Assembly (NCBI GenBank): GCA_019059635.1
Contig: JAGVRJ010000004.1
Location: 2,356,001-2,420,000, forward strand
Source: Proales similis
Taxonomy: Eukaryota > Rotifera > Eurotatoria > Ploima > Proalidae
DNA length: 64,000 bases
Direction of reading: 5' to 3'
Made by a program: the position numbers and the translations under genes. Position 1 is the first letter of the stretch, and each line of letters begins with the position of its first letter. The notes under the pieces were generated by a model. The model was not told where the DNA came from. It did not search any database and saw nothing but the letters and a program-made list of their open reading frames with translations. Shown here in pieces: positions 12,773-24,491 of this stretch.

Positions 12773-15700
12773 TTCTTGTTTTTCATATTCTTTTCTACTT
12801 CCAAGTCGACACAAACAACAAAAAAAGAAAAAGGAGAGGAAAAAATCCGCAAAAAGAAAAAGAGAATGAAATTTATTTTGAAAAAATAAATAAAGCCAAC
12901 CAGCATCAGAGCAAGAGATGCACCGCCATTTTTGGCTTCTTTGCCTTTGAATTGAAAGCAAAATGCAGAATGGAAAAACAAGAATCCTTTCGGCGATATG
13001 CTCAGATTTTCGGATCAAAGCTGCTGGCTCGCTGGCCGGCTTTTCCTTTACGGGCACGGGTCTCTTTTACTTTCTATTTCTATTTGAATTGAAGCACGAG
13101 TCGCTTCAGGAAAAAACGGAATGCGATGATGTGTGATTGTGCGAGATTTTGGGTGTTAATGAAATAGCGACCGCTCAATTAAGAATCAGATTTGCCGAAA
13201 ATAACGAGAAAAAAAAAGTGGCCCAATGGAGCGGAGATTGGTCTGACTTCCAGTCGGAAAGTCAAGTAGACGAAGAAAAAGAGGAAGGATCTGAAAGGTC
13301 CCAGGACCTGATCGAAAATGATGGAAATGAGTGAAAAGGTCTAAGCCAGACTGAAAGCTGTCAGACTAGTCCTAAATGCCTAGTCTGATAAGTACGTCTA
13401 ATCGCCTCCAGACGTTTGTGCTTATTCGCGTGCCTCTCCATAATTTGCCCGCAAGATCATGAGCAAAGCCGACGGGAGAGGAACAATAAGGGCTCCAATG
13501 TTTATGATGACAAGTAAAAGGAGAAGAGAACAATGAAGAGGAGGAGGACGACGACCACTACGATGAGGATCACAACGGCCGGCAGGAGGAAAATTTCAAT
13601 TATTTTGGTTGCAATCACTCACCGTGTCAACCAAGAGCGCAGACTGGACCGCTAATCGGCAACATAATCACCACATCGACTTTTCCGCCTTCTTCTTTTT
13701 CTTCTGCTCGCTCATTTTGATTATTGGGCACATTTGAAGAGACTGCACGTTGAGTGTGCTGCCTTTCGTGTCGGACAATACGGCGCAGATCGGCTTGTAC
13801 GTTCTTCTCGCATTCGTCTCTATTATGCACATTTGAGACGCTCGAACGGTTCGACTGAAATTAAGAAAATCAACGAACGAGCAAGACAGCCAAGTAGAAT
13901 AAGTGTAAAGCTTGAGAGAGGAGATAGAACGAGAGAGAGAGAGAATAGGTGATGAAAAGGGACAATTTCAGTGTTGATCGTCGGCCAAGATGGTGATGCT
14001 TCGCATGATGACGCATTTGAGCATCGATTGTTTCTCATCTTTCAATCGGCTCAGCTAAGGTTGGGTCACTATCTCAAAGAGCGCGCTACTCCTCTTCTTC
14101 TTCGAATATTTGTGCTAATCTGCGTGATCCACAAACGCTAGCGCTCACTCGTCATCTAATTCTCTTTTACTCAATTGCTCTCTCTACCTTTTTCTCTATT
14201 GCGCATGCCGCCGCAACACCCTTCTCATATCGTTCTTTCTCTTTTCCTTTCAATATTTATTTCTCTATCGTCTACTATTTCGTTTCGGAGCCGACTTGTA
14301 TTGGACTTTTTGTTGAGCATATGCTTGCCGCCTGTTGTTAGGACGGCACGTTCTTGTTTGACGCACAAAAGCCACTAGAACAAATCTGCAATACTGGCAA
14401 AAGCTATGAAATCGAGCCCCAACCGGCTTGATGGCTTTTCAAATCGAGCATTAAAAAAAAAGAGAAGAAACAATCAACAATTGAACACGTACGCATGCTC
14501 GCTCGCATAAAGAGTGGACTCAACTCGCCTCAAGCATTCGATTGTAGTTGTTGAACGCTTTAGAAAAAAAAATGCTGCGCTAATGAAAGAATTTATAATG
14601 GGCAGAGCTGCGATATTAAATATTGTATGTTTTGTTTGCGATTGTGATCGACACGGTTGGAAACCGTTCAATTATTAGCCGAGCCGATTTTGAAGTGTGT
14701 TCAATTTTTATAAACCGAAACTTTTGAAATGTGAAAAATCGCCGCCCGTATCGCGCCTGACAGCACTTGTTGAAGAGACGCAGCCATCGACTTTTTTCAG
14801 ACGTCAAGTAGCTCGCTGCTCAAAGCAGCCAGAACCAAACGAATCTTGCAAACCGCAACCAAACCCAGAGGCGCATATGTACCTTTTCGACCTTTTGCAT
14901 TTAGAAAAACAATAACAAGCAAGTGATTGCACGATCGAAATTGGTCAGTGGTACAATCGTGCCTAAGGCAGCGCTCTATGCTATGCTCGACCTAAGGCCA
15001 CATAGACACACACACACAATCAAATGTTAAGTCCGCTCGTTATACGTTTGGTCTTTGCGTGCCTCCGCATCTATGTATATAAATACAAATGCGTGTGTGT
15101 GTGTGTGTGTGTGTTGAGGTCTACGAGTTGTTGGAAAAGAAATGGTTGTTTAGCTGAATGGACTGAGGGCGGCTTAATGGCACGAGGCAGTTGAGAGATG
15201 ATGAAGACGCGTCCGGCGCAAGAGTCCACACCATCATCATCGACAATCAACGCCATCAACAAATGCTCGTTTATTAATAGAGAACGTGATGCCACGCCAA
15301 TATTTTCGTTGCATCTGACTCGTGCCTTATTTGCTTGGTCGCACATGCTCCTAACTGCGTTTCGACTCTCCATTCGATCCTTTCCCTCCTCCGCCTCTTT
15401 CTTTTCTTATTTGCTTTTCTATGCGCGTTCTGTTCGAGGCATTCATTTCCAAGTCGCGGCCACGCTCGCCATGATTCTGAATATGATTGCAAAACGCGCA
15501 TTACTTACTGGCCACAAAGAATCGATCCGCTGCAGAGAGTGTTTTTCGTCCCCGCATCGTCAGTGAGAATTCTCTTCCCGGTAAACAGAAGCTCTAGCCC
15601 GTTGCTCCATTTTCTCTTTTTCTCTCTCCAGCCGCCTCTTAATCAATATTTAAAGCCAATTTGCCAGAATTGGGTAAATAATTTGCGCTTTCATTTGCGC

Positions 15701-15940
15701 CTTAATAAATCAAATTTCATTTGCACCGACACCTCATCGATCAACACCCTCCATTCCAATCAATGATCGACTCGCAAGCACACACACACACACAACAATT
15801 GCAAACTGTTCAGTGTTTTAATCGACACAAAGAACCTATTCGCACCCGCTGCGTTTACACGCCATTGACTGCTTCTGACTCAATGAATATGTCGATAATT
15901 GAATTTCATTCATTTGGCTTTAGACTAGCGCGGGCCGCTC
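12773..15940. other. Intergenic region
   Basis: About 3.2 kb between wide awake and the first LRR gene. The first 120 bp are the 3' untranslated region of wide awake. The rest has pyrimidine-rich patches, a (GT)n microsatellite at 15093-15114 and a CA run near 15780. I see no conserved coding exon on either strand. The 5' untranslated region and promoter of the LRR gene should lie in the last few hundred bases. Confidence 0.5.
15093..15114. repeat. (GT)n microsatellite
   Basis: Eleven uninterrupted GT dinucleotides in intergenic DNA upstream of the LRR gene at 15941. Confidence 0.9.
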
Positions 15941-18154
15941 ATGGACAAGCGAGTCAGGCCGATAATGGGCATGTCTGCTGAGCTCACTGGCCTTTTGTTC
16001 CTAGTCATATGCTGCAACCCTCAGCCAACAAGCGCACTCGTATCTAACGACACGTGCGCGCCAACGCCGTCGGACAGTCGTCAGCTGACTTGCGCCTGCG
16101 TGCGTCAACTTCAACTCAGATGTGTGTTCATGCTCAACATTCGCGATGTGGGCGCACGCAGTCTGGATCCGACTCTGAGACCGGTTCGATATTCGGACGT
16201 GAGCCTTGAACGAAGTGCCGATCCCACCGACTACTACGATGTGAACGCCAACTTTAAATTTGACCGAGAGCAGACCGACCTGCCGCAAAGCAGCAACATC
16301 CTCTACCTCTATTTCCCCAATTTTGACCTATTCAATGCGCCTTACACTCGAATAACTCTTTCGAGATTCATATACGTGCCATCGCTGGCCTTTAATCCGC
16401 AAGCTGGCCGCACTGCCCGAAAAGAGATTAACTCGATCACTTTCGAGCTGCACGAGGCCTACGACTTTGGAGTGGAAGCGAACGCCTTTTCGGGCGTCAA
16501 TGTCGACCAGCTCTTGATCGAGGGGCCATTTAATTTAATCAGGCTCAGCGAACGGGCCTTTTGGGACTCTTCGATTGAGCAGCTTACAATCGGCTGCTAT
16601 TGCCTCGAATGTGACACGTTTCTGGGCGGCTGTGAAGTAAACTTCAACGAGCCGAGCGTCTACCAAGTCACATCTCAGTTTTACTCGGGCAAACAGGAGA
16701 AGCAGCTTAAATCTGCAATCAATTCGATCAAACTGTTTGGGGTCAAACTTGCGTTTGACTGGGACCTGTCCAATCTGCCGTCAGCTATTCAAACGCTCGA
16801 AATCACAAATGCACTTAACTTTAGTCTGTCGGCGGCTTTTCGCCGGCAAACCGAGTTGGACAAGGTTTTGGCCAATTTGAACCAACTCAAACTAAGGAAC
16901 AACAATTTAACTCGATTCGATTCGCTCAAGTCGCTCTCAGGGTTGAAACTGCTTGACCTGGGCAACAATCGAATCGAATCGCTTTCATCAGTGGCATTCG
17001 ACTCGTTGCCAGACCTCGAGCAGTTAAACTTGGAGAACAACCATCTGATCTCGTTGGACAAGGCCGTTTTCAAGCCACTAGGCAAACTGAAGAGTTTAAT
17101 TTTGACCAACAATCAGATCGGCACATTAGAAGAGTTTCAGTTCGGCTCGCTGAAGCAGCTTGAAACGCTTGATTTATCGCGAAACGAGATAAGGGCGCTG
17201 AACGCGTACACATTCTACGGCCTTTATTCGCTGCGAAGCCTCCTGCTCTCCTACAATCCCCTTAAACAAATCGAGGCGGAGACGTTCACTTTTCTGGCGT
17301 TGAACGCTCCGCTCGAGCGGCTCGATCTGATAAGCAACGCACAAAAGGACTGGTTCTCGTTCGATGACTCTGATCTATGCTTGCTGGCGCCATTCAAATG
17401 CAAGACTCGAATTCATGTGGACTTGGACCAAAAGTGCAACTGCTTTCTAAAATTCTTGGGCCAAATCGTGCAGGGCGCCGCCCAAGAACCAAACGCTGTC
17501 TACGCCGATCAGCTGTACGAGTCGGTTTGGCAGAATTCGTGCTCGCCCGAGTTGAATCCGTCCGCTGAGTCAAGTGATAGATCAAAGCAGTCAGCTCACA
17601 GCGAGCAATTTTATTCTCACGAACGAGATCCGGCGAGTTGGAACTCGGAAAAGAGCGGCGCCAATCAAACTCTGCCTCAATGTGGCGTTCAGTTGCTTCG
17701 TGGCTGCTTCAATCGGCCATCGAAGCGAAGCTTGCTCGGCAGTCAACTCGCTTCGGCCAACGGCTCGTGTCTCTATCAACGATACTTGGCGCCCAAACAA
17801 CCTGAGCGTGGCCCAAGTACATTAGCCTCGAGCAAAACAATAGCTACAACAACCACCTCGGCCAGCACTGAAACGTCAACGACCACGTCGACTCGATCTC
17901 TTTCCGAGTCGACAATTGAAAACTCGTCAATCGAGCAGCACAAGCAAGCAGGCACCGAGTTGGAAAAGATGCTTAGTGAACGCTTGCAAAAACTTGTGCC
18001 CAATCTCACTGATCGAGACAAACAGCTCGCTTATCTATTCGCCGCACTTGTCACGGTCGCAGCGGTCGCTGTTCTTTCTCTAATTGTATCTATTTATTTA
18101 TTAGCCACGCGCAATTCGTTTGTCTATCACGCGGCCAACACGAGCGCCAGTTGA
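15941..18154 (+). CDS. Single-pass membrane leucine-rich-repeat protein
   Basis: A 737-residue intronless gene. The N-terminus is hydrophobic (LTGLLFLVICC) and reads as a signal peptide. ATGs at 15965 and 15971 are equally plausible starts and place the hydrophobic stretch nearer the N-terminus. A Cys-rich cap follows (C-x-C spacing around residues 48-60). Leucine-rich repeats of the LxxLxLxxN type are clearest at about residues 300-460. A C-terminal capping region contains CxxxxxFxC and CNC. A Ser/Thr-rich stalk (about 620-665) leads to one transmembrane helix at about 698-721 and a very short cytoplasmic tail. The architecture suggests a cell-surface adhesion or receptor protein like many neuronal LRR proteins. 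The short tail argues against a signalling receptor. I cannot assign an orthologue. An AATAAA lies about 70 bp after the stop. Confidence 0.85.
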   Translation: MDKRVRPIMGMSAELTGLLFLVICCNPQPTSALVSNDTCAPTPSDSRQLTCACVRQLQLRCVFMLNIRDVGARSLDPTLRPVRYSDVSLERSADPTDYYDVNANFKFDREQTDLPQSSNILYLYFPNFDLFNAPYTRITLSRFIYVPSLAFNPQAGRTARKEINSITFELHEAYDFGVEANAFSGVNVDQLLIEGPFNLIRLSERAFWDSSIEQLTIGCYCLECDTFLGGCEVNFNEPSVYQVTSQFYSGKQEKQLKSAINSIKLFGVKLAFDWDLSNLPSAIQTLEITNALNFSLSAAFRRQTELDKVLANLNQLKLRNNNLTRFDSLKSLSGLKLLDLGNNRIESLSSVAFDSLPDLEQLNLENNHLISLDKAVFKPLGKLKSLILTNNQIGTLEEFQFGSLKQLETLDLSRNEIRALNAYTFYGLYSLRSLLLSYNPLKQIEAETFTFLALNAPLERLDLISNAQKDWFSFDDSDLCLLAPFKCKTRIHVDLDQKCNCFLKFLGQIVQGAAQEPNAVYADQLYESVWQNSCSPELNPSAESSDRSKQSAHSEQFYSHERDPASWNSEKSGANQTLPQCGVQLLRGCFNRPSKRSLLGSQLASANGSCLYQRYLAPKQPERGPSTLASSKTIATTTTSASTETSTTTSTRSLSESTIENSSIEQHKQAGTELEKMLSERLQKLVPNLTDRDKQLAYLFAALVTVAAVAVLSLIVSIYLLATRNSFVYHAANTSAS

Positions 18155-20197
18155 AATGTTGAGTTCGGAGTGTGCTACTGTTGAGACTGCTGTTGTAGAA
18201 AGTTTGAAAGTCATCGAGTTGAATAAAATTGAAAGCACGAGCTTCTTTTCACTTGATCAGTTGCCACAGAGCAGAATAAATAGACATGGACGCCGCCTGT
18301 GCTTCGGAGATTCCAGGTAGAAGGTTGAACATGGTAGCAACAAAGTTTGAGGATAGATCGAGATAGAGAGTTCGAGACGAAAGCAAGGCTTTGCTAGAGA
18401 AGCAATTATTTAAATTGGAACAAAACGATGCGCGAGCTGCAATGGCCCAACCCGGTGCTGGTCGAAATGTTAATTCTTTTGAATTCATTCTAGGCTGAAT
18501 GGCTTTTATTGTTATTGTTGTTGTTGTTGTTGTTGTGCTACTTGTTATGCTAGTTGACGTCAAAGTCTCGAATGATGCAAAAGATGTGATCGAACGAACG
18601 AGAAAGACGGTGAAATAGAGAAATAGGAAACAAACGTGAGGCTCTAATTCGTTTCGATTCGAATAAGCATACACAAAATAATAGATGATGATGAAACTTC
18701 GCAAGCAAGAACTTGCGTCGAACCTTTCATAGCCAAGGTGTCACTTGAAGAGTTAAGAAATGCGTCTAATTGACGCCAAACAAATTAAAATAGCATCGCT
18801 TTTTGATTATTATTATTATTATTCATCCAAATCTTTCTGATAGAGACACACACAAGCGCGCGCCCAAAGAGCAGAGCTGGAGCGACTATCCACCTGGATA
18901 GAAGCCGCTTGTATATATAGAAGCGCAAGTTCAAGGTCGATATCAGAATAAAAAGAAAAGACGAAAAGCGTGTTTCCTGTTCAAGCCAGATCCAAGCATC
19001 TGAGTTCGCCCATCTGTGCCCTTCCTTGTCTGTTTGTCTGTCTCTATGTTTGCTGTTGCTCCTTTTATTTATTTTCATGAATTTGCTTCACACCACGAAC
19101 CCTTTGGCAAGCTCAGTAGCACACAGGTTGAACTGATATGACTGAGAAACGAAGCGATAGGATGCAGAGGAGCAGAGAGACGGAGGTATGTAAACAAGCG
19201 ACTTTTATGAATTCATCCGAATATCATTCAGAGCAATTTGGCAGCAAGAATTTGCCACGCTAGTAATTCTGGCTTTTGTCTCAGCATGTATCAAGTCGAT
19301 TTGAAAAGTCAATGTGGCATGCCTTTCTAATTTGTCTCTTCATCGGTCTATTTTGCTTCCTAGTTTACTGCGCCTTGTCTCTCTTCTTCTTCTTTTTTTC
19401 TGTATTGAATCGTTGCTCTCAACCATCAATTTCAATAATTTTGTGTGCGATGCGCGATGGCTTCTTGGTGTGGCGGGCATACGCGTCATTGGTTTGACTT
19501 GGCTGATTGCTCGATCATTATTCGCTCACTTTAATTTCATTTCGGCTGCACATGTTTTTCCTTCTTCATTTTTTTTTCTTCTTTATCTCTTTTGCTCGAT
19601 TGGAAATCTCTCTCTCTCTCTCTCTCTGTGCCACTCTTGCGTGTTTTTGTTTACCACAAATACTTGAGGCCGTCTCTTGAATATGTTGTTGTGCGCCAAT
19701 ACTGAAACGAAAGCCAATTTGCATGCACACGAAGAAAAGTGGAGAAAATGAGCGCAAGAAAACACCTGAGCAGGAAGCGCAAAAATTCGAGCGATGCGTT
19801 TCAGCCTCGCATATATTCGACGAGTTGTGCCATTAAAGCTTGTCTATTTCTCTCGGTTCTTGTCAGTTTCCTATTTTCGCCGCTTCGATCTCATGCCTTG
19901 CCAAACTCAAACGCACATTTATTTCATCCGTCTCATCATTTACGTCACATCACCTTTCTCTGTCTCTATTCAAACCTAATTCAAAACTGTGCGATTGCCG
20001 CAGACTGATTGCCTCACTGACGCTATTTTTCCATTCACCGCCGTCTGGTCTTTGTCAGCGCATGTCTGAACTCGCAGTCTTGTTACCTGAGTGCTCTCGA
20101 TTTAAATACGGGCCCGAATTTCAAATTGATTTCAATCATTTCAATTTTAAAATCTAGATAAAAATAAGTTAGCCTGTTTGACGCCTGATTGAGTGCA
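18155..20197. other. Intergenic region
   Basis: About 2 kb between the LRR gene and the monooxygenase gene. It contains a (GTT)n run at about 18511-18536, an (ATT)n run near 18803-18823 and a (TC)n run at 19607-19627. A TTTAAATA motif near 20103 is a candidate TATA-like element for the downstream gene. No convincing coding exon is seen on either strand. Confidence 0.5.
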
Positions 20198-21853
20198 ATG
20201 CATACATACCGGGTAACGATAAAGCTCAGAGTGAAGCCGAGTAATAAAAAGAAGAGAGTAGCAATATTGGGCGCCGGACCAGCCGGCCTGGTCTCGGCCA
20301 AGTACGCACTCGAGAGTGGATTCGTCCCGGTGATATTTGACCGCAAAGATGTGCCCGGCGGCCTGTGGGCGGCCGGCACTGCCATTTGGGACGACATGCA
20401 CACAAACGTGTCCAAGTATTCGGTCATGTTCTCCGACTTTCCGTGGCCAAAGAACAGCAGCGTGATTCCGAGCGCGCGCGACGTGCACAAATACCTGTTG
20501 GCTTACATTCGACATTTTGAAATCGACAAATACTTTCAGTTTAACAGCAGCATAGAAAAAGTGCGCCAGCTGCCAAACAAGAAGTGGGAAGTGACGTGGA
20601 AAAATTTCCTGAACGGCGAGAGCGTGACCGAGGTGTTTGACTTTTTGGTGTGCGCCACTGGCCTTCATTGCGTGCCGAACATACCGGACATAGAAAACAT
20701 TGACCAGTTCGAAGGCGTCATCATGCATTCGAACAACTATAGATCACGCGACGAGCGGCTCAAGTCCAAGCGTGTGATAGTGGTGGGCAATTCGTACAGT
20801 GGCGTCGAGATATCTTCCCACATGGTCGGACATGTGCAGAGCGTAACGAACGTGTTCACCCGGCCCTATTTGGTGTTTCCTCGCCTCCTCAAGCTTAAGT
20901 ACGAGGGCATGGCGAACGCTTACAGAATAATCCCGGTCGACTTGCTGTTCGGCCGAGAGCTCACCTATCCCAATTACAGTAGCAAAGAAGAAGAGCGACA
21001 GGCCAAAATTGACCTTTACTCTCAAATTTGTCCGCGTCAAACAAACAAGGACAAATGCTTGCCGGACATTTACTATGAGCTAGACAACGATGAGCCGATC
21101 CGAGAGGCGGTCACCGACAATTATTATCCGTTCATCGAGCAGGGCAAGATAATTCCGAAGCAGGGCAACATTGCTCGATTCGAGAGAGACGGAGTGGTGT
21201 TTGACGACGGAAGTCGAGCCAAAGCAGACGTGGTCCTCTTCTGCACCGGCTATCAGCTTTGCCTGGACTACTTCGACGAGAGTGTTCTCAAGACGCTCAA
21301 GTTCGATCCGAGCAAGCAAAAGATGCCAATTCTCCTTTACAAGTACACAGTTCATCCGGACTTGCCCAATCTGGCCATGGTCGGCGAGATAAGCGGCCTC
21401 TTTTTCGCCGGCTTCGAGCTTCAGGCTCGCTGGGCAATGAAGCTGTTCAAAGGAGAGAAAACTCTGCCGCCCAGACCCGTAGTCGACTACGAGATGCGGC
21501 AGGACGAAATGATTCGCGAACGAGCGTTCAACAATCAGTATCCGCACGGCATTTACAACGAGCTTATCGACAAGCTCGCCGCCGAGATAGACGCCCTGCC
21601 CGACATGGAGCGAATTAGGAAAACAGATCCAAAGCTGTTCGACATGCTTTGGACAAACGGCACCATTCCGTCTCACTTCTGCTACAACACCAAGCCACAC
21701 ATTGCCATCGAACAGATGCGACAAGTAGATGAGATAATCAACACCATCTACATGTTCGAGGGCGACGATGAGGATGAGCACACGCCGACCGTCAAGCTGG
21801 CCGAGCGCTTTAGCAAGCACTTTTCAATTCCAATTCATCTATTCAGAGATTGA
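20198..21853 (+). CDS. Flavin-containing monooxygenase
   Basis: A 551-residue single-exon FMO. These enzymes use FAD and NADPH to oxygenate nitrogen or sulfur in soft nucleophiles and usually sit at the endoplasmic reticulum. The FAD-binding Rossmann motif GAGPAG is at residues 25-30. The FMO signature FxGxxxHxxxY is present as FEGVIMHSNNY. The NADPH-binding motif appears as GNSYSG, and FCTGY matches the C-terminal FATGY motif. Length fits the family (about 530). The first ATG is at 20198; the frame is open slightly further upstream but only through a TTG codon. About 17 residues precede the usual FMO start, which is odd but not disruptive. No clear C-terminal membrane anchor is seen. An AATAAA lies at 21964-21969. 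Confidence 0.92.
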   Translation: MHTYRVTIKLRVKPSNKKKRVAILGAGPAGLVSAKYALESGFVPVIFDRKDVPGGLWAAGTAIWDDMHTNVSKYSVMFSDFPWPKNSSVIPSARDVHKYLLAYIRHFEIDKYFQFNSSIEKVRQLPNKKWEVTWKNFLNGESVTEVFDFLVCATGLHCVPNIPDIENIDQFEGVIMHSNNYRSRDERLKSKRVIVVGNSYSGVEISSHMVGHVQSVTNVFTRPYLVFPRLLKLKYEGMANAYRIIPVDLLFGRELTYPNYSSKEEERQAKIDLYSQICPRQTNKDKCLPDIYYELDNDEPIREAVTDNYYPFIEQGKIIPKQGNIARFERDGVVFDDGSRAKADVVLFCTGYQLCLDYFDESVLKTLKFDPSKQKMPILLYKYTVHPDLPNLAMVGEISGLFFAGFELQARWAMKLFKGEKTLPPRPVVDYEMRQDEMIRERAFNNQYPHGIYNELIDKLAAEIDALPDMERIRKTDPKLFDMLWTNGTIPSHFCYNTKPHIAIEQMRQVDEIINTIYMFEGDDEDEHTPTVKLAERFSKHFSIPIHLFRD

Positions 21854-22415
21854 GTTGACGCACAACTCAATCGTCCTTACAATCCGCCTCTAATCATTTT
21901 TTTTTTATATTCTCATTTCATTTCTTCTTTCGTGTTGGTTCGCATGACAATCTAATTTATAATAATAAACTAATCCGGAACCGATGTGCTTCGTTTGGCA
22001 TCTAAGCAATCTGCTGCGAACATGCTAAAATCTGCCTCTTTTTCTCTTCAAACATATATAATTGATTGAATTGAATTTCAAAAGAAAGCTCTTCAAGGAA
22101 AAAAAAGCGAAACCTAAACACGAGCGGGTGAAATCGAAACCCGAATTTATGCACAAGCAAGCACTTGCGCTTTTTCAATAAAATTTACACTCTCTGACTT
22201 GGTGGCTGCAAAAGAAAGAAGACATGATGCTCAATACGTGATGCCTATCTCGGCCCATGAGCAAAAAGAACGCCTGATCAGCCGACTAGCTTTAATTTAT
22301 TTCGATCGATAAGTGGCCTGATCGATGTTTTTCTCTATTTAAAAAAACCCTTGTCTGCGTTCAATATCAGTTCGGGAAGGAATACCAAAAAGGAGAAAAA
22401 TAAAAACAAAAGCCA
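21854..22415. other. Intergenic region
   Basis: About 560 bp holding the monooxygenase 3' untranslated region (poly(A) signal 21964-21969) and the core promoter of the next gene. No further coding signal is seen. Confidence 0.55.
22336..22371 (+). promoter_or_regulatory. Core promoter (TATA-like box plus initiator) of secreted LRR gene
   Basis: A TATTTAAA at 22336-22343 is followed by an arthropod-style TCAGT initiator at 22367-22371, about 33 bp from the start of the box. That is the spacing expected for a TATA-driven start. The ATG of the LRR gene is about 47 bp downstream of the inferred start site. Confidence 0.6.
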
Positions 22416-24491
22416 ATGAAGCACTACGGCATGGCCTTATTGATAATAACTGTGGCTCATGTGATAGTGACACAGAAGAGCGTAAACCAATGTCGAAGTG
22501 TTTGTGGCTGCCACTGTGATGTGCTGAGCATAAACGGCGTTATTGACGTCGACATTGATTGCAAAGGATCGATCGAATGCGATTTCAAGCCGCCTAATCT
22601 GAATTTCCTCCTATCAAGAAATAAGCTGAGAAAAGTTTCGATCGACTACAAAGGATTCAGGCTTTACTCGATATCTGAGAGTCTTCTCCCGGCATTTGAT
22701 TTCAACATCGTTGACTTGATCAGCAACAGGATCCAGAACATGACACCAAACGCCTTTTACAATATCAAATCGATCGAGTCACTCTTGCTGGGCGACAACG
22801 AAATCAACGACATCGGACGGCTCTTTTCGTCGCAGAATGCCAATGGATGCAAGGCATGGCGGAACTTGCGAAATCTCAACTTGAACAGGAACCAGCTCAG
22901 GCGAATGGAAGAGAATGTGTTCGGTTGCTTGGCCAGTCTCAACAAGTTGGAGATGAGCAGGAACCAGATAAGTAGTTTGCAGCCGGGCTGGCTTAACGGA
23001 CTACGGCGGATGACCATCCTGTCTCTGGAAAGAAACGCCATAGAGCAGATCGGACCCGAGCAGCTGAAAATGGACCGAGGCAACAGGCTGTTTAACTTGG
23101 ACATTGGCTTCAACTCGATAAGACGCCTCTTGCCCGACACCTTCAAGTTTATGCCCTCGCTGCGGTACATCGATCTCAAGTGGAACAACTTGACCACTCT
23201 GGAACGGGGATCGTTCAACGGTCTCATTTATGTGCCTGTGTTGGAGCTGTCGCATAACCAGATTGAGACGATTGAAGACGGCGCCTTTGAGGGCGTGGGC
23301 AGCATCGACGACCTCAAGCTGAACAAGAACCGGTTCCGTTCGGTGAAAAAGGAGTTATTTGGCTCAAGTGCGCGCATCAAGACCGTCGACTTGTCCAACA
23401 ACTTTATCGAGAGCGTCCAAGACGATTCGTCGACCAAGTTCTTCAGTGTGCAGGAGATTAATTTGCTGAACAACCAAATCGGTCAGATTATGGATAACTG
23501 CTTCAGGGGTCTGAGCAGACTCAGCCTGTTGTATTTGTCAAACAACATGATCAGGGAGCTAACAAGCAGTGCCTTGGCCGACCTCGTCAGTCTGACCACC
23601 CTCGAAATAGCCAACAATCGAATAACAAAAGTGCACAGAGACGCATTCGCTGCGCTGGGCTCGCTCATTTTCCTCGACATCTCTGCGAACCAGATCGAGC
23701 GAATCGAGACAGGCACTTTTCGAGCGAATAGACGCCTCCTGCACCTCTACCTGCGCGACAACCTGATCCAGATGCTCGAGCCCGGGATATTTGCCGAGCT
23801 CAATCAACTGGTCACCATCAGACTAGAAGGCAATCAGCTTCGTTTCATTGATTTCCATGTTCTCAGCGACAAGCCCAATCTGACCAGTCTTTATCTGGAA
23901 AGGAACAGGTTGCACCGACTGGCCCCTACGGCATTCAAAAACATGCCCAAAGTCCTCAGTATTGGCCTCTCCGGCAATCGCCTGACTCGGGTCGAGGCCG
24001 GCTGGTTCGAGAGCAAGCCGCTGTTGAGTAAAATTCACCTCGACAACAATTCGATAGAGACGATCGCTAGCGGAGCTTTTCCCTCTTCGTTGCGTTCGCT
24101 CAACTTTGTCAATCTGAAGCATAATTCGCTCAAGAATATCGAGTATGCTGCGTTCAATCTTTCGAATGACATGTTCCGTCTCGACCTGTCAAAGAATCCG
24201 AGCTCAATGCAGCTGAGCCGAGGATCGTTTCACCGAACCTACGTTCGCCAGCTGATCGTATCCGATGCCAGATTGCTGTTCGATCAGCTTTCGAGGCACA
24301 TCCAGCCGGAGCGGCGCCGCTCTGTCAACGATGTGGCGTTTTATCACACCACAATTCTCATCGAAGACGAGGAGACCGCCTATTCCTGCAGTCTGATAGT
24401 CGACTATCTTCGCTTCATGATCCAGTACCGAATGAACTCGCCAGACCATCTCAGCATGTTTTTCGAAACCTGCGCCGACCTTTTCATTTGA
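22416..24491 (+). CDS. Secreted leucine-rich-repeat protein (about 20 LRRs)
   Basis: A 691-residue intronless gene. The N-terminus (MALLIITVAHVIVT) is a signal peptide, followed by a Cys-rich cap (CRSVCGCHCD). Nearly the whole protein, from about residue 90 to 590, consists of 24-residue LRRs of the pattern LxxLxLxxNxIxxIxxxxF, as in chaoptin-like and other arthropod extracellular LRR proteins. The C-terminus is a non-repetitive segment with two spaced cysteines. No transmembrane helix or obvious GPI signal is present, so it is probably secreted or matrix-associated. The orthologue is unknown. The start is supported by the core promoter just upstream. Confidence 0.85.
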   Translation: MKHYGMALLIITVAHVIVTQKSVNQCRSVCGCHCDVLSINGVIDVDIDCKGSIECDFKPPNLNFLLSRNKLRKVSIDYKGFRLYSISESLLPAFDFNIVDLISNRIQNMTPNAFYNIKSIESLLLGDNEINDIGRLFSSQNANGCKAWRNLRNLNLNRNQLRRMEENVFGCLASLNKLEMSRNQISSLQPGWLNGLRRMTILSLERNAIEQIGPEQLKMDRGNRLFNLDIGFNSIRRLLPDTFKFMPSLRYIDLKWNNLTTLERGSFNGLIYVPVLELSHNQIETIEDGAFEGVGSIDDLKLNKNRFRSVKKELFGSSARIKTVDLSNNFIESVQDDSSTKFFSVQEINLLNNQIGQIMDNCFRGLSRLSLLYLSNNMIRELTSSALADLVSLTTLEIANNRITKVHRDAFAALGSLIFLDISANQIERIETGTFRANRRLLHLYLRDNLIQMLEPGIFAELNQLVTIRLEGNQLRFIDFHVLSDKPNLTSLYLERNRLHRLAPTAFKNMPKVLSIGLSGNRLTRVEAGWFESKPLLSKIHLDNNSIETIASGAFPSSLRSLNFVNLKHNSLKNIEYAAFNLSNDMFRLDLSKNPSSMQLSRGSFHRTYVRQLIVSDARLLFDQLSRHIQPERRRSVNDVAFYHTTILIEDEETAYSCSLIVDYLRFMIQYRMNSPDHLSMFFETCADLFI

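Noticed and set aside
13137-13334. 65-codon acidic ORF after wide awake
   Set aside because: Low-complexity composition and no start context, splice or family support.
20147-20728. 193-codon antisense ORF over the monooxygenase, and a 246-codon one at 21080-21820
   Set aside because: These are shadows of a conserved coding strand with biased codons. The sense strand carries all FMO motifs.
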